A DNA stretch of 64,000 nucleotides from Bradyrhizobium sp. AUGA SZCCT0176 (GTDB lineage: Bacteria; Pseudomonadota; Alphaproteobacteria; Rhizobiales; Xanthobacteraceae). This document shows, piece after piece, positions 32,924-42,910 of the stretch (position 1 is its first letter; each line of letters opens with the position of its first letter). The notes under the pieces are model-generated. The model did not search any database. It was not told where the DNA came from and worked only from the letters and a program-made list of their open reading frames with translations. The stretch is taken from positions 579,996 to 643,995 of the forward strand of contig NZ_JAFCMB010000003.1 of the NCBI RefSeq assembly GCF_018130145.1, read 5' to 3'. A program made the translations under genes and the position numbers.

Positions 32924-34414
32924 TCAGCCTCCGGTAACGGGCCGGCGCACCGGCTGGCCGGGCCGCGCCGCCACATCGAGCACGCCGTCTGATATCAGCG
33001 GCTGGCCGCTGACCACCAGATGACGCACGCCTTCCGACGGGCGATTCATCGCCGAGAACGTCGCCCGGTCGCTCAGCGTTTCGTAATCGAACACGACGAT
33101 GTCGGCATCCGCACCCGCCTGCAGCCTGCCTTTCGCGCGCATCGCCGGCGTAGAGGCGCCAAGAATTTCCGCGGGGATCAGCGCGCATTTTCGGATGCCT
33201 TCGAGCAGCGACACTTTGCGGCGCTCGCGCACCCACTCTCGGATGAAGCGCGTGAAGCAACCCGCCGAGCGCGGATGCGAGGTCGCGTCGTCGGGCAGCG
33301 GCCAGGCGGCGCCGGTGTAGGGGCGGCCGTCCGTCAGCGTCCAGGGCATGGCGTCGGAGGCGATCGCGCCGCCGGGATAGAGCACCGCCATGTCGAGGAG
33401 GTCGCGATGATGCGCGTTATTGTCGATATCCAGAACGTGCCACAGAACCAGCGTGGAAGGTTCGGCGGCCTGTGCCGCCAGCAGTTCCTGCCGGTCGCGG
33501 AAGCGATGCCCGTCGGTCACCCGCTGCACCGAATCATAGCCGAGGCCGTTGCGCGCCTCGAATTCGGGGTCGCTGAAGAACGCCGCCGCCAGCACCGTCG
33601 AGCCGGTACCGTAGGGATAGGCTTCGACCGTGATGGGCAGCCCCTGCGCCTGCGCCTTGGCGACCAGCGCGACACAGCGCTCGATGTCGGTCTTGCTGGA
33701 AGAATTGAAATGGCAGATGTGCATGTGCGCGCCGGTGGCCCCGGCATAGCCGATCAGGCGGATATAGGCTTCCGCAGCGCTCTCCGGATCGATGCGGGAC
33801 ATGTAGGCGACGTGGGTGAAGGTCGGCACCTCGCGCGCCGCCGCCAGCTGGCACACGGCGGTCAGCTCCTGCACGCCGGCGCCCGGGGCATAGGCGTTGA
33901 GGATGCCGATGCCGATGCCGCCCTCGCTCAGCCCGCCCGCGATTCGCTCGAGGATCCCTGCCACTTCGGTGTCGCTGGCCACGTTGTCGATCCAGCGGCG
34001 GTCGCGCATCGCATTGCCGAACGCCTCCAGCGAGCTTTCCGCGTTGGAGCCAGTCATCGCGCCAATGCGCGCGAATGCCCAGTTGACCGCGGCGCCGTAG
34101 TTCAGCACGCGTCCCTTCTCGGCCTGGCGCCGATACCAGGATGCGACCGGCAATACTCCGGCCTCGAGGTCGAGCGACGTCGTGACGCCGTCGAAGGCCT
34201 GCATGCGGTCGGCCGGGATCGACTGGCCATGCGCGTGCAAATCGATGAATCCGGGGGCGATCACCAGTCCCGTAGCGTCGATCGTGCGCTCGGCGCTGCC
34301 AAGCCCGGTGCCGACGGCGGCGATCTTGCCATCGAACACCGCCACATCGCCGATGGCGTCCATGCCGCTGGCCGGATCCACCACCCGGCCACCCGTGATT
34401 ACCAAACCAGCCAT
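32924..34414 (-). CDS. N-acyl-D-amino-acid deacylase-type amidohydrolase
   Basis: 496 residues. Amidohydrolase-3 family: N-terminal beta segment (LVITGGRVVDPASGMDAIGD), metal ligands GFIDLHAHGQS, later THVAYMSR and HMHICHFNSSSKTD, and a C-terminal GADADIVVFD. It resembles D-aminoacylases and dihydroorotase-like enzymes that need zinc. Cytoplasmic; substrate probably an N-acyl D-amino acid or cyclic amide. It forms a two-gene unit with the CobW GTPase, which may supply its metal. Confidence 0.82.
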   Translation of the reverse strand: MAGLVITGGRVVDPASGMDAIGDVAVFDGKIAAVGTGLGSAERTIDATGLVIAPGFIDLHAHGQSIPADRMQAFDGVTTSLDLEAGVLPVASWYRRQAEKGRVLNYGAAVNWAFARIGAMTGSNAESSLEAFGNAMRDRRWIDNVASDTEVAGILERIAGGLSEGGIGIGILNAYAPGAGVQELTAVCQLAAAREVPTFTHVAYMSRIDPESAAEAYIRLIGYAGATGAHMHICHFNSSSKTDIERCVALVAKAQAQGLPITVEAYPYGTGSTVLAAAFFSDPEFEARNGLGYDSVQRVTDGHRFRDRQELLAAQAAEPSTLVLWHVLDIDNNAHHRDLLDMAVLYPGGAIASDAMPWTLTDGRPYTGAAWPLPDDATSHPRSAGCFTRFIREWVRERRKVSLLEGIRKCALIPAEILGASTPAMRAKGRLQAGADADIVVFDYETLSDRATFSAMNRPSEGVRHLVVSGQPLISDGVLDVAARPGQPVRRPVTGG

Positions 34415-34568
34415 CTCGTCACTCCCGCGTACTGAAGACCTGTTCCCTGCGAAGCCGGCTCAGCTTCGAAGGCGCGCAGACTGGCGAATAAGGGCCGTCG
34501 CGATCCCATAGAGGCAGATTTTCGGACGGGCAACAACCTCTGCCGGCGGAGGGCACGCATCCGAAAGC
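34415..34568. other. Upstream region of the deacylase gene
   Basis: 154 bases between the deacylase start and the right direct repeat. It should hold the promoter of the deacylase-CobW unit; I see no clear boxes or genes. Confidence 0.4.
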
Positions 34569-34743
34569 GCGCAACAGGCGGCGGAGTAGATGATCGTCGT
34601 CCCGGCCTTGAGCCGGGACCCATACGCCGTGCTCTCGATAGTGAAATGAAGGCGGCAGACAAAGCACGTTGGAGCAACCAACGCGCTCGACAATAGATAT
34701 TTGGGGTTATGGGTCCCGGCTCAAGGCCGGGACGACACCGTGG
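34569..34743. repeat. ~175-bp direct repeat, right copy
   Basis: Starts with the same 20 bases that end the dioxygenase gene at 31803-31823, although no dioxygenase gene precedes it here, and continues through a family A palindromic element (34594-34736). It ends seven bases before the YqgE stop codon. Confidence 0.8.
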
Positions 34744-34749
34744 ATGCGT

Positions 34750-35421
34750 CTACGCGTGCCCGGCTTCGTTCGACAGCATCGCCAGATCGATGCCGATCTT
34801 GCGCAGCGCACGCTGGTATTTCTCGTCGACGTCGTCGCCGAAGATCAGGTCCGCGTCGGCGGCGCAATGCAGCCAGCCATTGTGCTGGATTTCGTCCTCG
34901 AGCTGCCCCGGCGCCCAGCCGGCATAGCCCAGCGCCAGGATCGCGTGCTTGGGTCCCGAGCCCTTGGCGATCGCTTTCAGGATATCGACGGTCGCGGTCA
35001 GGCAGATGCCGTCGTCGATATTGAGCGTGGCATCCTTGATGAAGAAGTCGCTGGAATGCAGCACGAAGCCGCGGCCGGTATCGACCGGACCTCCCTTGAG
35101 CACCTTCATGGTCTCGGCGTTTTCCGGCAGCGTGATCTGGTCCGATGTCTTGATGATATCGAGCTGCACCAGGAGCCCCGGGAAATCGATGCTGCCGGCC
35201 GGACGGTTGACGATGATGCCCATCGCCCCCTCGGACGAATGGGCGCACATGTAAATGACCGAGCGCTCGAAGCGCGGATCGCCCATGACCGGCATGGCGA
35301 TCAGCAGCTGGCCGTCCAGATAGCCTTCACCGGACGAATTGTCGCCCACGCCTGCGCCTTTGCGGCGCGCGGGCTTCGTTGTCGCCTTCGGTGGTGCCGT
35401 CTTCTTGCCTTCAGGGCTCAT
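34750..35421 (-). CDS. YqgE/AlgH family protein (DUF179)
   Basis: 223 residues. A charged N-terminal extension (~1-30) is followed by the DUF179 domain: [36 protein letters not shown] and [16 protein letters not shown]. It is a widely kept cytoplasmic protein tentatively called a transcriptional regulator (AlgH), with no proven activity. ATG 35421 is chosen, with GAGAGG about nine bases upstream. Divergent from the DsbD-N-like gene. Confidence 0.88.
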   Translation of the reverse strand: MSPEGKKTAPPKATTKPARRKGAGVGDNSSGEGYLDGQLLIAMPVMGDPRFERSVIYMCAHSSEGAMGIIVNRPAGSIDFPGLLVQLDIIKTSDQITLPENAETMKVLKGGPVDTGRGFVLHSSDFFIKDATLNIDDGICLTATVDILKAIAKGSGPKHAILALGYAGWAPGQLEDEIQHNGWLHCAADADLIFGDDVDEKYQRALRKIGIDLAMLSNEAGHA

Positions 35422-35570
35422 CCGCAAAGGCCTCTCTTGCTGATCCGTATCCTGATATCGGGTGGCGGTTCTGTCAATCAAGCGAAGGCTTGTTAGACCT
35501 GCGTTGTATTCGACCGCGGATCACAAGCAATTCAATGGTTTGCGGCCAAACTTGCCTGTAAAGACGTCTC

Positions 35571-36410
35571 ATGACCGTCATTGTTCCCATGCGGGCCGCG
35601 CTCGGCATTGCCGCCACTCTGGCTGTCGCATGCACAGCCATCGAGGTTCGCGCCGAGGATGCCTCGCCCTGGCAGCGCGACACCCATTCCGCGATCCGGC
35701 TGCTGGCGGGATCGCGCAGCGGCGCAGTGCTGCTCGGCGGTATCGCAATCCAGCTGCAGCCAGGGTGGAAAACCTATTGGCGGACGCCCGGCGATTCCGG
35801 CGTTCCGCCCCGCTTCGATTTCTCCAAGTCGGACAATGTCGAGGCGGTGACGGTGTTGTGGCCGGCGCCGATGAAGTTCGATGACGGCGCGGGCGGCGTC
35901 TCGCTCGGCTACAAGCAGCAGGTCGTGCTGCCGCTGCGGATCGTCGCCAAGAACACCGACAAGCCGGTGACGCTGCGCGCCGACATCAACTACGCGGTCT
36001 GCGACAAGCTCTGCATCCCGGTCGACGCCAAGGCGGAGCTGGCCTTTGCCAGTGTGGCAAGCACCGAGGACGGCAATCTTTCCGATGCGCTCAACGCGGT
36101 GCCGAAGCCGGCCAATGTCGGCGATCCCAATTCCCTCACCATTCGCGACGTCAAGCGCGAGGGCAAGGCCAACGTGCTGGTCGACGTCACCGCGTCCGGC
36201 GGCAAGGAGGTCAGCCTGTTCGTCGAGGGCCCGACGCCGGACTGGGCGTTGCCGATTCCGAAGCTGATCGAGGGCGGTCCGCCCGGCGTCAAACGCTTTG
36301 CCTTCGAGCTCGACGGCCTGCCGCCGGGCGCGAGCGCCGACGGCGCCGCGCTGAAACTGACGCTGGTCGGCGGCGACCGGGCCTATGAGTTCAATGTGAA
36401 TTTGCCGTAG
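35571..36410 (+). CDS. Secreted DsbD N-terminal-domain-like protein
   Basis: 279 residues. Signal peptide 1-28 (MRAALGIAATLAVACTAI, VRAED). The mature domain has GWKTYWRTPGDSGVPP and a C-x3-C pair in AVCDKLCIPVDA, as in the alpha domain of the thiol reductase DsbD, but the membrane and thioredoxin domains are absent. It may pass electrons between periplasmic thiol proteins, for example in cytochrome c maturation. Isolated gene followed by a family A element. Confidence 0.8.
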   Translation: MTVIVPMRAALGIAATLAVACTAIEVRAEDASPWQRDTHSAIRLLAGSRSGAVLLGGIAIQLQPGWKTYWRTPGDSGVPPRFDFSKSDNVEAVTVLWPAPMKFDDGAGGVSLGYKQQVVLPLRIVAKNTDKPVTLRADINYAVCDKLCIPVDAKAELAFASVASTEDGNLSDALNAVPKPANVGDPNSLTIRDVKREGKANVLVDVTASGGKEVSLFVEGPTPDWALPIPKLIEGGPPGVKRFAFELDGLPPGASADGAALKLTLVGGDRAYEFNVNLP

Positions 36411-36418
36411 CTTTTTCC

Positions 36419-36540
36419 GTCGTCCCGGCGAACGCCGGGACCCATACGCCGCGGCGGATGTTTTAGGACGCCGCAGGTAGACGCCTTTTTCATGCAATAA
36501 CGCCCAGTGGTTATGGGTCCCGGCGTTCGCCGGGACGACG
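36419..36540. repeat. Extragenic palindromic element, family A, copy 4
   Basis: GTCGTCCCGGCGAACGCCGG and its complement at the right end CCGGCGTTCGCCGGGACGAC, both with GGGACCCATA/TATGGGTCCC, form a long hairpin after the DsbD-N-like gene. Confidence 0.88.
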
Positions 36541-36640
36541 CGGAGATTGACGCGTGCGTCCGCACCCAACCGAATCTTAACGAATCGTTGATACATCGGA
36601 GCATCGCCGCCGCCTCGCGGCCTTTCGAGGATGCCTTGCT

Positions 36641-38023
36641 GTGGCCGTGATGGACACCGAATCCGCCTCCGCTTCGCCTGCCGGCCCGATCGCGCGCCTG
36701 CGATCGCTGCTTCGCGGTCTCTTGGGTGGTTCGGGCGAAGCTTCGCTGACAAAGCGGCTGGCCGGCACGATCTTCATCATCCGCGTGATCAGTGCGGCAT
36801 TGGCCTATTTCTCGCAGATCCTGCTGGCGCGCTGGATGGGCGGCTCGGATTACGGCGTCTATGTCTATGTCTGGACCTGGGTGCTGCTGCTCGGCAGCAT
36901 GATGGATTTCGGCATCTCGGCGTCCGCGCAAAAAATCATTCCGGAATATCGCACCAGCGGCCAGCACGCGCTGCTGCGCGGCTTCCTCTCGGGCAGCCGC
37001 TGGATGACGTTCGCGGTCTCGTCGCTGATCTCGCTGGCGCTGGCGGGGGTGGTGAAAACACTCTCGCCGTGGATCGAGCCAAATACGATCGTGCCGCTCT
37101 ATATCGGCTGCCTGACGCTGCCCGCCTTCGTCGTCGCCAACACCCAGGACGGCATCGCGCGCTCGCATGACTGGATGCGGCTCGGCCTGATGCCGCAATT
37201 CATCGTGCGCCAGTCGCTGATCATCGGCCTCACCGCCGGCGCCTTCGCGCTCGGCTTCAATCTCGGCGCCACGGCGGCGATGCTGGCCAGCGCGGCCGCG
37301 GTCTGGCTCGCCATGATCGGCCAGATGGTAGTGCTGAACCGAAGGCTCGCCGGCCACATCGAGCCCGGCGCCAAGGCCTATGATTTCCGCGGCTGGCTTG
37401 CGGTCTCGCTGCCGATCCTGCTGGTCGAGAGCTTCTATCTGCTACTCTCCTACACCGACGTGCTGATGCTGCAGCAATTCCGCTCCTCGGAGGAAGTCGG
37501 CGTCTATTTCGCGGTCGTGAAGACGCTGGCGCTGGTTTCCTTCATTCACTACGCGATGTCGGCAACAACCGCGCACCGCTTTGCGGAATATCATGCGCTC
37601 GGCGACAGGGCGCGGCTGTCGGCCTATGTGGCGCACGCGATCCAATGGACGTTCTGGCCCTCGCTCGCGGCCACCATCGTTCTGCTGGCGCTGGGCAAGC
37701 CGCTATTGTGGCTGTTCGGGCCGCAATTCGTGGTCGGCTACGACATCATGTTCATCGCTGCCGTTGGCCTCGTGGTGCGTTCGGCGATCGGGCCGGTCGA
37801 GCGGCTGCTCAACATGCTCGGCCACCAGCACATCTGCGCGCTGGCCTATGCGCTCGCCTTTGTCATGAACGTGGTGCTGTGCCTGCTGCTGGTGCCGCGC
37901 TACGGCGGCCACGGCGCCGCGGCCGCAACCACGATCTCGCTCGCGTTCGAGACCGTGCTGTTGTTCTGGATCGTCCGGCAGCGGCTCGGCCTGCACGTGC
38001 TGGCGTTCGGGAAGCGCGGCTAA
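36641..38023 (+). CDS. Wzx-like flippase / polysaccharide exporter (MATE-like MOP superfamily)
   Basis: 460 residues with about 12-14 membrane helices across ~40-450, beginning LAGTIFIIRVISAALAYFSQ and ending in a basic cytoplasmic tail. The pattern fits the polysaccharide_synt / Wzx group that flips lipid-linked oligosaccharides across the inner membrane. No glycosyltransferase genes are next to it, so its substrate is unclear. Start: GTG 36641 (CGAGG ten bases upstream) or ATG 36650. Confidence 0.85.
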   Translation: MAVMDTESASASPAGPIARLRSLLRGLLGGSGEASLTKRLAGTIFIIRVISAALAYFSQILLARWMGGSDYGVYVYVWTWVLLLGSMMDFGISASAQKIIPEYRTSGQHALLRGFLSGSRWMTFAVSSLISLALAGVVKTLSPWIEPNTIVPLYIGCLTLPAFVVANTQDGIARSHDWMRLGLMPQFIVRQSLIIGLTAGAFALGFNLGATAAMLASAAAVWLAMIGQMVVLNRRLAGHIEPGAKAYDFRGWLAVSLPILLVESFYLLLSYTDVLMLQQFRSSEEVGVYFAVVKTLALVSFIHYAMSATTAHRFAEYHALGDRARLSAYVAHAIQWTFWPSLAATIVLLALGKPLLWLFGPQFVVGYDIMFIAAVGLVVRSAIGPVERLLNMLGHQHICALAYALAFVMNVVLCLLLVPRYGGHGAAAATTISLAFETVLLFWIVRQRLGLHVLAFGKRG

Positions 38024-38031
38024 CCCCTCAA

Positions 38032-38118
38032 CGTCATGCCCGGGCTCGACCCGGGCATCCATCATCTTCGCAAGATTTTTTCAGCTTGATGGATTGCCGG
38101 GTCAAGCCCGGCAATGAC
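38032..38118. repeat. Extragenic palindromic element, family C, copy 1
   Basis: CGTCATGCCCGGGCTCGACC..GGGCATCCATC with GATGGATTGCCGGGTCAAGC..CCGGCAATGAC: two hairpins arranged as an inverted pair. Second copy at 59543. Confidence 0.85.
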
Positions 38119-38142
38119 ACGCATCAATGCGAGGCCTGAGCC

Positions 38143-38931
38143 CTACTCCGCGGTCCAGCCGCCGTCGATCGAGAGGTTGGCGCCGGTGATCTGGGCGGCA
38201 TCGTCGCCGCACAGGAACAGCGCCAGGGCCGCGACCTGCTCGGAGGTCACGAATTCCTTGGTCGGCTGGGCTTCCAGCAGCACGTCGTGGATGACCTGCT
38301 CCTTGGTGAGGTTGCGCGCCTTCATGGTGTCGGGAATCTGCTTCTCGACCAGCGGCGTCCAGACATAGCCGGGGCTGATGCAGTTGCAGGTAATCTTGTG
38401 GGTCGCGAGCTCCAGCGCCACCGTCTTGGTGAGGCCGGCGATGCCGTGCTTGGCCGACACATAGGCCGACTTGAACGGCGAGGCCACCAGCGAATGGGCG
38501 GAAGCGGTGTTGATGATGCGGCCCCAGCCGCGCTTCTTCATGCCGGGCACGGCGGCGCGGATGGCATGAAATGCCGACGACAGGTTGATCGCGATGATCG
38601 CATCCCACTTTTCGATCGGGAATTCCTCGATCGGCGACACGAACTGGATGCCGGCATTGTTGACCAGGATATCGACCGAACCAAAGGTCTTCTCGCCGAG
38701 CGCGATCATTTCGGCGATCTCGGCGGGCTTGGTCATGTCGGCGGGCGAATGCACGGCCCGAACCTTGAAATCGGTCTCGATGCCGGAACGCTCCTTCTCG
38801 ATATCGGACGGCACGCCCATGCCGTTGAGAACGATATTGGCGCCGGCGGCGGCGAAAGCGCGCGCGTAAGCCAATCCGATGCCGCTGGTCGAGCCGGTCA
38901 CGACGGCGGTCTTGCCTTTCAAAATACCCAT
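38143..38931 (-). CDS. bdhA: 3-hydroxybutyrate dehydrogenase
   Basis: 262 residues, classical SDR: VTGSTSGIGLAYA, NNAGIQFVSPIEEFP, catalytic ASAHSLVASPFKSAYVSAKH and C-terminal GANLSIDGGWTAE. HxxVASPxKSAYVxAKHG and the long substrate loop near residues 190-215 (WTPLVEKQIPDTMKARNLTK) are typical of BdhA. It oxidises D-3-hydroxybutyrate to acetoacetate with NAD+ when PHB is used. It lies five bases after a patatin-like gene that may supply its substrate. Confidence 0.9.
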   Translation of the reverse strand: MGILKGKTAVVTGSTSGIGLAYARAFAAAGANIVLNGMGVPSDIEKERSGIETDFKVRAVHSPADMTKPAEIAEMIALGEKTFGSVDILVNNAGIQFVSPIEEFPIEKWDAIIAINLSSAFHAIRAAVPGMKKRGWGRIINTASAHSLVASPFKSAYVSAKHGIAGLTKTVALELATHKITCNCISPGYVWTPLVEKQIPDTMKARNLTKEQVIHDVLLEAQPTKEFVTSEQVAALALFLCGDDAAQITGANLSIDGGWTAE

Positions 38932-38936
38932 TCTGG

Positions 38937-40115
38937 TCACTCCTGTTTTTTGCTTTCGGGGGCGCTGGAAACGTCCCTCGTGAGATCGTAGGTCACCATG
39001 GTCTCCCCCGACTGCGGCCGTTCTAGCCATTCTTTGTGACGCATCGACAAATGCACGTCCCGGGCGCCCGCGTTCCAGTGCTCGACCACCCCGACATGCG
39101 AGAAATCGTAATCCTTGGACGAGGATTCGTAGTTCTTGCTGCGGTAGATCAGGTGCACCACCGTGACGGTGTTTTCCTTGACCGCATTGCACAGTATCGC
39201 CACCGACGGATCGCTCTTGAGATCATCGGGCAATTTGGCGATCAATTCACGGAGCGCCTTGCGCGTGTTGTGCACCTGCTTGTTCTTGTCGGTGTTCATT
39301 CGGGTACGGCTGGAAAAGCGGATGTCTTTTTCACGCTCGGCGGCCTCCAGCAGCGTGGCCGGCAGATCGCCGCGCGCGCTGAACAGGTCGACCTGGAAGA
39401 TCAGGAGATCGCGGTCGCTTTCCTCGTCCAGCACGAAATCGAGCGGCGTGTTGGAGGCGATGCCGCCGTCCCAGTAATGCTCACCGTCGATGAGGATGGA
39501 AGGAAAACCCGGCGGCAGCGCGCCGGACGCCATGATGTGCTCCGGCCCGATCTTCTTGCCGAGCTTCTTGAATTCCACATTGTCGAAATATTTGAAATTG
39601 CCCGAGGTCACGCCGACCGCGCCGACGGAAAGCCGCATCTTCAGGTCGTTGATGCGGTCGAAGTCGACCAGGTTTTCCAGCGTCTTCTTCAGTGGCGCGG
39701 TATCGTAATAGCTCAGCGATTGCGCGCTGCCGGGCGGCCACAGCGGCGCCGGCGGAAGCCGCGGCGTGAAGAATCCGGGCACGCCGAAGGTCGCGATCAA
39801 GGCGGCGCTGGTCTCGTTGAACAGCGACCGCGCGCGGTCACCCGGCGTAATCGGATTCCACGACACCGGGGACGACACCATGTCCCAGAATTCCTTCAGG
39901 CGATCGACACGTGTCGCAGGGTCGTTGCCGGCAATGATCGCGGCATTGATCGCACCGATCGAGATGCCCGCCACCCATTCCGGCTCGAAGCCAGAACGGC
40001 ACAGCGCCTGAAAGGCGCCGGCCTGGTAGGAGCCGAGCGCACCGCCGCCTTGCAGCACCAGCACGCGTTGCGCTTTGGCGGGCGTCGTTGCGGGCGCGGA
40101 GCCGGAACTGTCCAT
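38937..40115 (-). CDS. Patatin-like phospholipase (DUF3734 type)
   Basis: 392 residues. Patatin domain: oxyanion loop QGGGALGSYQAG, nucleophile GISIG and catalytic DGG (YWDGGIASNTPL), so the Ser-Asp dyad is intact; DUF3734 forms the C-terminus. It hydrolyses acyl esters in the cytoplasm. Genes of this type often precede bdhA in rhizobia and a role in PHB turnover has been suggested; that is inferred from context. The ATG at 40115 is chosen over the TTG at 40127. Confidence 0.88.
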   Translation of the reverse strand: MDSSGSAPATTPAKAQRVLVLQGGGALGSYQAGAFQALCRSGFEPEWVAGISIGAINAAIIAGNDPATRVDRLKEFWDMVSSPVSWNPITPGDRARSLFNETSAALIATFGVPGFFTPRLPPAPLWPPGSAQSLSYYDTAPLKKTLENLVDFDRINDLKMRLSVGAVGVTSGNFKYFDNVEFKKLGKKIGPEHIMASGALPPGFPSILIDGEHYWDGGIASNTPLDFVLDEESDRDLLIFQVDLFSARGDLPATLLEAAEREKDIRFSSRTRMNTDKNKQVHNTRKALRELIAKLPDDLKSDPSVAILCNAVKENTVTVVHLIYRSKNYESSSKDYDFSHVGVVEHWNAGARDVHLSMRHKEWLERPQSGETMVTYDLTRDVSSAPESKKQE

Positions 40116-40219
40116 CGTGACCGCCAACTAGAGGGCAATAGCGTTGGTACCGTGGCGGCAGTTCGCGACGGCGTCAATCGGCGAGACCCAAGCAAAGATC
40201 ACGCCTAATTTATCAGGTT

Positions 40220-40717
40220 CTAGGTTGACGCCAGAATGAGCGTCCAGAACACCTTGTACTTGGTGTTGGGAGCATAAATCGCCGCGATGCCCAATTTTGT
40301 GACACCGTTCTTGAGCATGTTGGCCTTGTGCGGCGGCGAGTCGCGCCAGCCCGAAAACGCTTCCGCCAGCGTGTGATAGCCGGCCGACACGTTTTCAACC
40401 GCGAGCTTGGCCGGATATCCGGAAGCGCCGAGGCGCTTTTCCAGCGGGCCCTTGACGTCATGATCGAGCTTGTTGCGTTTGGCCATGGCCTGAGATTGCG
40501 CTTCGGCGAGTTTCATCAGGTCAGGGTCAACAGCCACGGCGGCAAGGCCGTTGTTCTGGCGGTAGAGCGAAATAATCGAAGCCGCGGCCTGCGGATCCAG
40601 CGTGGCGCCGCCATTGGCCATGCTGAGATACATGGTCGGCTGGTCCGGCGCCCTGGCGGTGTCGGCCATGCAGCCGCCCAGCAACAAAAGTCCAGCTATC
40701 GCGGCCGCAGCGCGCAT
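40220..40717 (-). CDS. CAP/SCP-domain lipoprotein
   Basis: 165 residues. Lipoprotein signal LLLLGGC with Cys16 as the lipidated residue. The CAP domain (~45-160) shows LAEAQSQAMAKRNKLDH, VENVSAGYHTLAEAFSGWRD and SPPHKANMLKNGVTKLGIAA, with the conserved His, Glu and His of the CAP cavity. Such bacterial proteins sit in the outer-membrane periplasmic face; activity is not known. Confidence 0.85.
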   Translation of the reverse strand: MRAAAAIAGLLLLGGCMADTARAPDQPTMYLSMANGGATLDPQAAASIISLYRQNNGLAAVAVDPDLMKLAEAQSQAMAKRNKLDHDVKGPLEKRLGASGYPAKLAVENVSAGYHTLAEAFSGWRDSPPHKANMLKNGVTKLGIAAIYAPNTKYKVFWTLILAST

Positions 40718-40792
40718 GAATCAACCCCCGTGATGTCACGCAGTTGTTGCATACCAACCGTGGCTGAATGGTGAACGCGGGGCTAATTCTAG

Positions 40793-40892
40793 CCGTCATT
40801 CCGGGGCGTGAGCGAAGCGAACGAACCCGGAATCTCGAGATTCCCCGTGCGCAATTGCGCACCTGAGGTTCGCTTCGCGCCCCGGAATGACG
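40793..40892. repeat. Extragenic palindromic element, family B, copy 3
   Basis: CGTCATTCCGGGGCGTGAGC..CGAACCCGGAATCTCGAGAT, then GCGCAATTGCGCACC, then GGTTCGCTTCGCGCCCCGGA..ATGACG. It follows the sulfate transport operon stop at 40902 and may help end that message. Confidence 0.88.
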
Positions 40893-40901
40893 ACTTCGTC
40901 C

Positions 40902-41951
40902 TCAATCCTGGGCCGCAAAAATACGGTAGCGGCGGGGCTGCAGGCTGACGATTTCGCCGGCCTGGAGTTCCCGGTCACGGGGGGCGTCGATCTCGATGAT
41001 GGTCTTGCCCTCGCCGCCGGACAGCGCCACCTCGGCCCGCTGGATCGGACCAAACGAACGGACATGGCGCACGGCGCCCTCCAGCGATCCGGAACCGGCC
41101 GGCCCGATCTGCATGTCATGGCGCCGGACGAACAGTTTCGAGGCCCCGGAAGCCGCGCCATTGGCGGCGATATTGAGCGGCCGGCCGCCGAGCCGCACCG
41201 AACCGCCGCTGACATCCACCGGCAGCACGATCGACTCGCCGATGAAGCCATGCACGAACGCGGTCGCCGGGTGATCATAGACCTCGCCGGGCGTGCCGAT
41301 CTGCTCGATCCGGCCCTTGTCCATGACCACCACGCGGTTGGCGACTTCGAGCGCCTCTTCCTGATCGTGGGTGACGAAGATCGAGGTGACGTGGATTTCC
41401 GAATGCAGCGAGCGCAGCCATTGCCGCAATTCCTTGCGCACCTTGGCGTCGAGCGCGCCGAACGGCTCGTCGAGCAGCAGGATGCGCGGCTCGATCGCAA
41501 GTGCACGCGCGAGCGCAATGCGCTGGCGCTGGCCGCCGGACAATTGGCTGGGGTAGCGGTCGGACAGCCAGTCGAGCTGCACCAGATCCAGCAATTCCTT
41601 GACGCGGGCGCGGATGGTGGCCTCGTCCTTGCGAATGGCGCGCGGCTGCACCCGCAGGCCGAAGGCGACGTTTTCGAACACCGTCATGTGGCGGAACAGC
41701 GCGTAATGCTGGAACACGAAACCGACGTGGCGCTCGCTGGCGCCGCGCGCCAGCGCGTTCTCGCCGTCGATCAACACCTCGCCGGCATCCGGCCAGTCGA
41801 GCCCGGCGATGATCCGCAGCAGCGTGGTCTTGCCCGAGCCGGAGGGGCCGAGCAGCGCCAGCAATTCGCCCTGGTCGACTTTCAGGTCGACATTGTCGAG
41901 CGCAGCGAAGCTGCCGAACTTCTTGACGATGTTTTTGACTTCAATGGTCAC
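40902..41951 (-). CDS. cysA: Sulfate/thiosulfate ABC transporter ATPase
   Basis: 349 residues. Walker [10 protein letters not shown], signature LSGGQRQR, Walker [13 protein letters not shown], switch THDQEEAL, then a TOBE/regulatory domain (~240-345). It powers sulfate uptake with CysT and CysW. It overlaps the cysW end by 11 bases and is the last gene of sbp-cysT-cysW-cysA. Confidence 0.95.
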   Translation of the reverse strand: MTIEVKNIVKKFGSFAALDNVDLKVDQGELLALLGPSGSGKTTLLRIIAGLDWPDAGEVLIDGENALARGASERHVGFVFQHYALFRHMTVFENVAFGLRVQPRAIRKDEATIRARVKELLDLVQLDWLSDRYPSQLSGGQRQRIALARALAIEPRILLLDEPFGALDAKVRKELRQWLRSLHSEIHVTSIFVTHDQEEALEVANRVVVMDKGRIEQIGTPGEVYDHPATAFVHGFIGESIVLPVDVSGGSVRLGGRPLNIAANGAASGASKLFVRRHDMQIGPAGSGSLEGAVRHVRSFGPIQRAEVALSGGEGKTIIEIDAPRDRELQAGEIVSLQPRRYRIFAAQD

Positions 41952-42903
41952 GCGGTTCCTGTCCTTCGTCCAGACGTCGCTCGAGAACGGTCTTCACGAC
42001 CAGCGTGATCAACGCCAGCATCGCCAGCAATGACGCAATCGCGAACGACGCCACGAATTGATATTCATTATAGAGGATTTCGACCAGCAGCGGCATGGTG
42101 TTGGTCTCGCCGCGGATATGGCCGGACACGACCGACACCGCGCCGAACTCGCCCATGGCGCGCGCGTTGCACAGCAATACGCCGTACAGCAGGCCCCACT
42201 TGATATTGGGCAGGGTGACGCGGAAGAAGGTCTGCAGGCCTGACGCACCGAGCGAGATCGCCGCCTCCTCCTCCTGCGTGCCCTGCTCCTGCATCAGCGG
42301 GATCAGCGACCGCGCCACGAAGGGAAACGTCACGAAGATGGTCGCCAGTGCGATGCCGGGCACGGCGAACAGGATGTGAATGTCATGCGCCTGCAGCCAT
42401 GTGCCGAAAAAGCCCTGCGCGCCGAACAGCAGCACGAAAACGAGACCCGAGATCACGGGGCTGACCGAGAAAGGCAGATCGATCAGCGTGATCAAGAAGG
42501 TCTTGCCGGTGAAATCGAACTTGGCGATCGCCCAGGCCGCAATCACGCCGAACACCAGATTGAGGGTGACGGAGATCGCCGCCACCAGCAGCGTCAGCTT
42601 GATCGCGGAAAGCGCCTCCGGCTCGCCCAGCGCCGCCAGGTAGGTGCCGATGCCTTTGGAAAAGGCGCTTGCGAACACCACGACCAGCGGCAGCACGACG
42701 AACACCGACAGGAAGGTGACCGCAAGGGTGATGATGATGAAACGGACCGGCCCAGGCTCGGTACGCAGATTGTCCGGCGATGTCCCGGTGCGCGGGCGCG
42801 CACGCTCGATACGCGAAGGCGGCGGGGAAACGGTGAGGTCCGCCGTCGGGGCATAGGCCCGCAACTCGGTCGCTGACGTCACCACACTCGATTGCGTCGA
42901 CAT
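41941..42903 (-). CDS. cysW: Sulfate ABC transporter permease CysW
   Basis: 320 residues. A long unconserved N-terminus (~50 residues) precedes six membrane helices; the EAA loop [20 protein letters not shown] contacts Cys[21 protein letters not shown] is the CysW-specific stretch. Seven bases separate it from cysT. Confidence 0.94.
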   Translation of the reverse strand: MSTQSSVVTSATELRAYAPTADLTVSPPPSRIERARPRTGTSPDNLRTEPGPVRFIIITLAVTFLSVFVVLPLVVVFASAFSKGIGTYLAALGEPEALSAIKLTLLVAAISVTLNLVFGVIAAWAIAKFDFTGKTFLITLIDLPFSVSPVISGLVFVLLFGAQGFFGTWLQAHDIHILFAVPGIALATIFVTFPFVARSLIPLMQEQGTQEEEAAISLGASGLQTFFRVTLPNIKWGLLYGVLLCNARAMGEFGAVSVVSGHIRGETNTMPLLVEILYNEYQFVASFAIASLLAMLALITLVVKTVLERRLDEGQEPRDH

Positions 42904-42910
42904 CAGTCCC

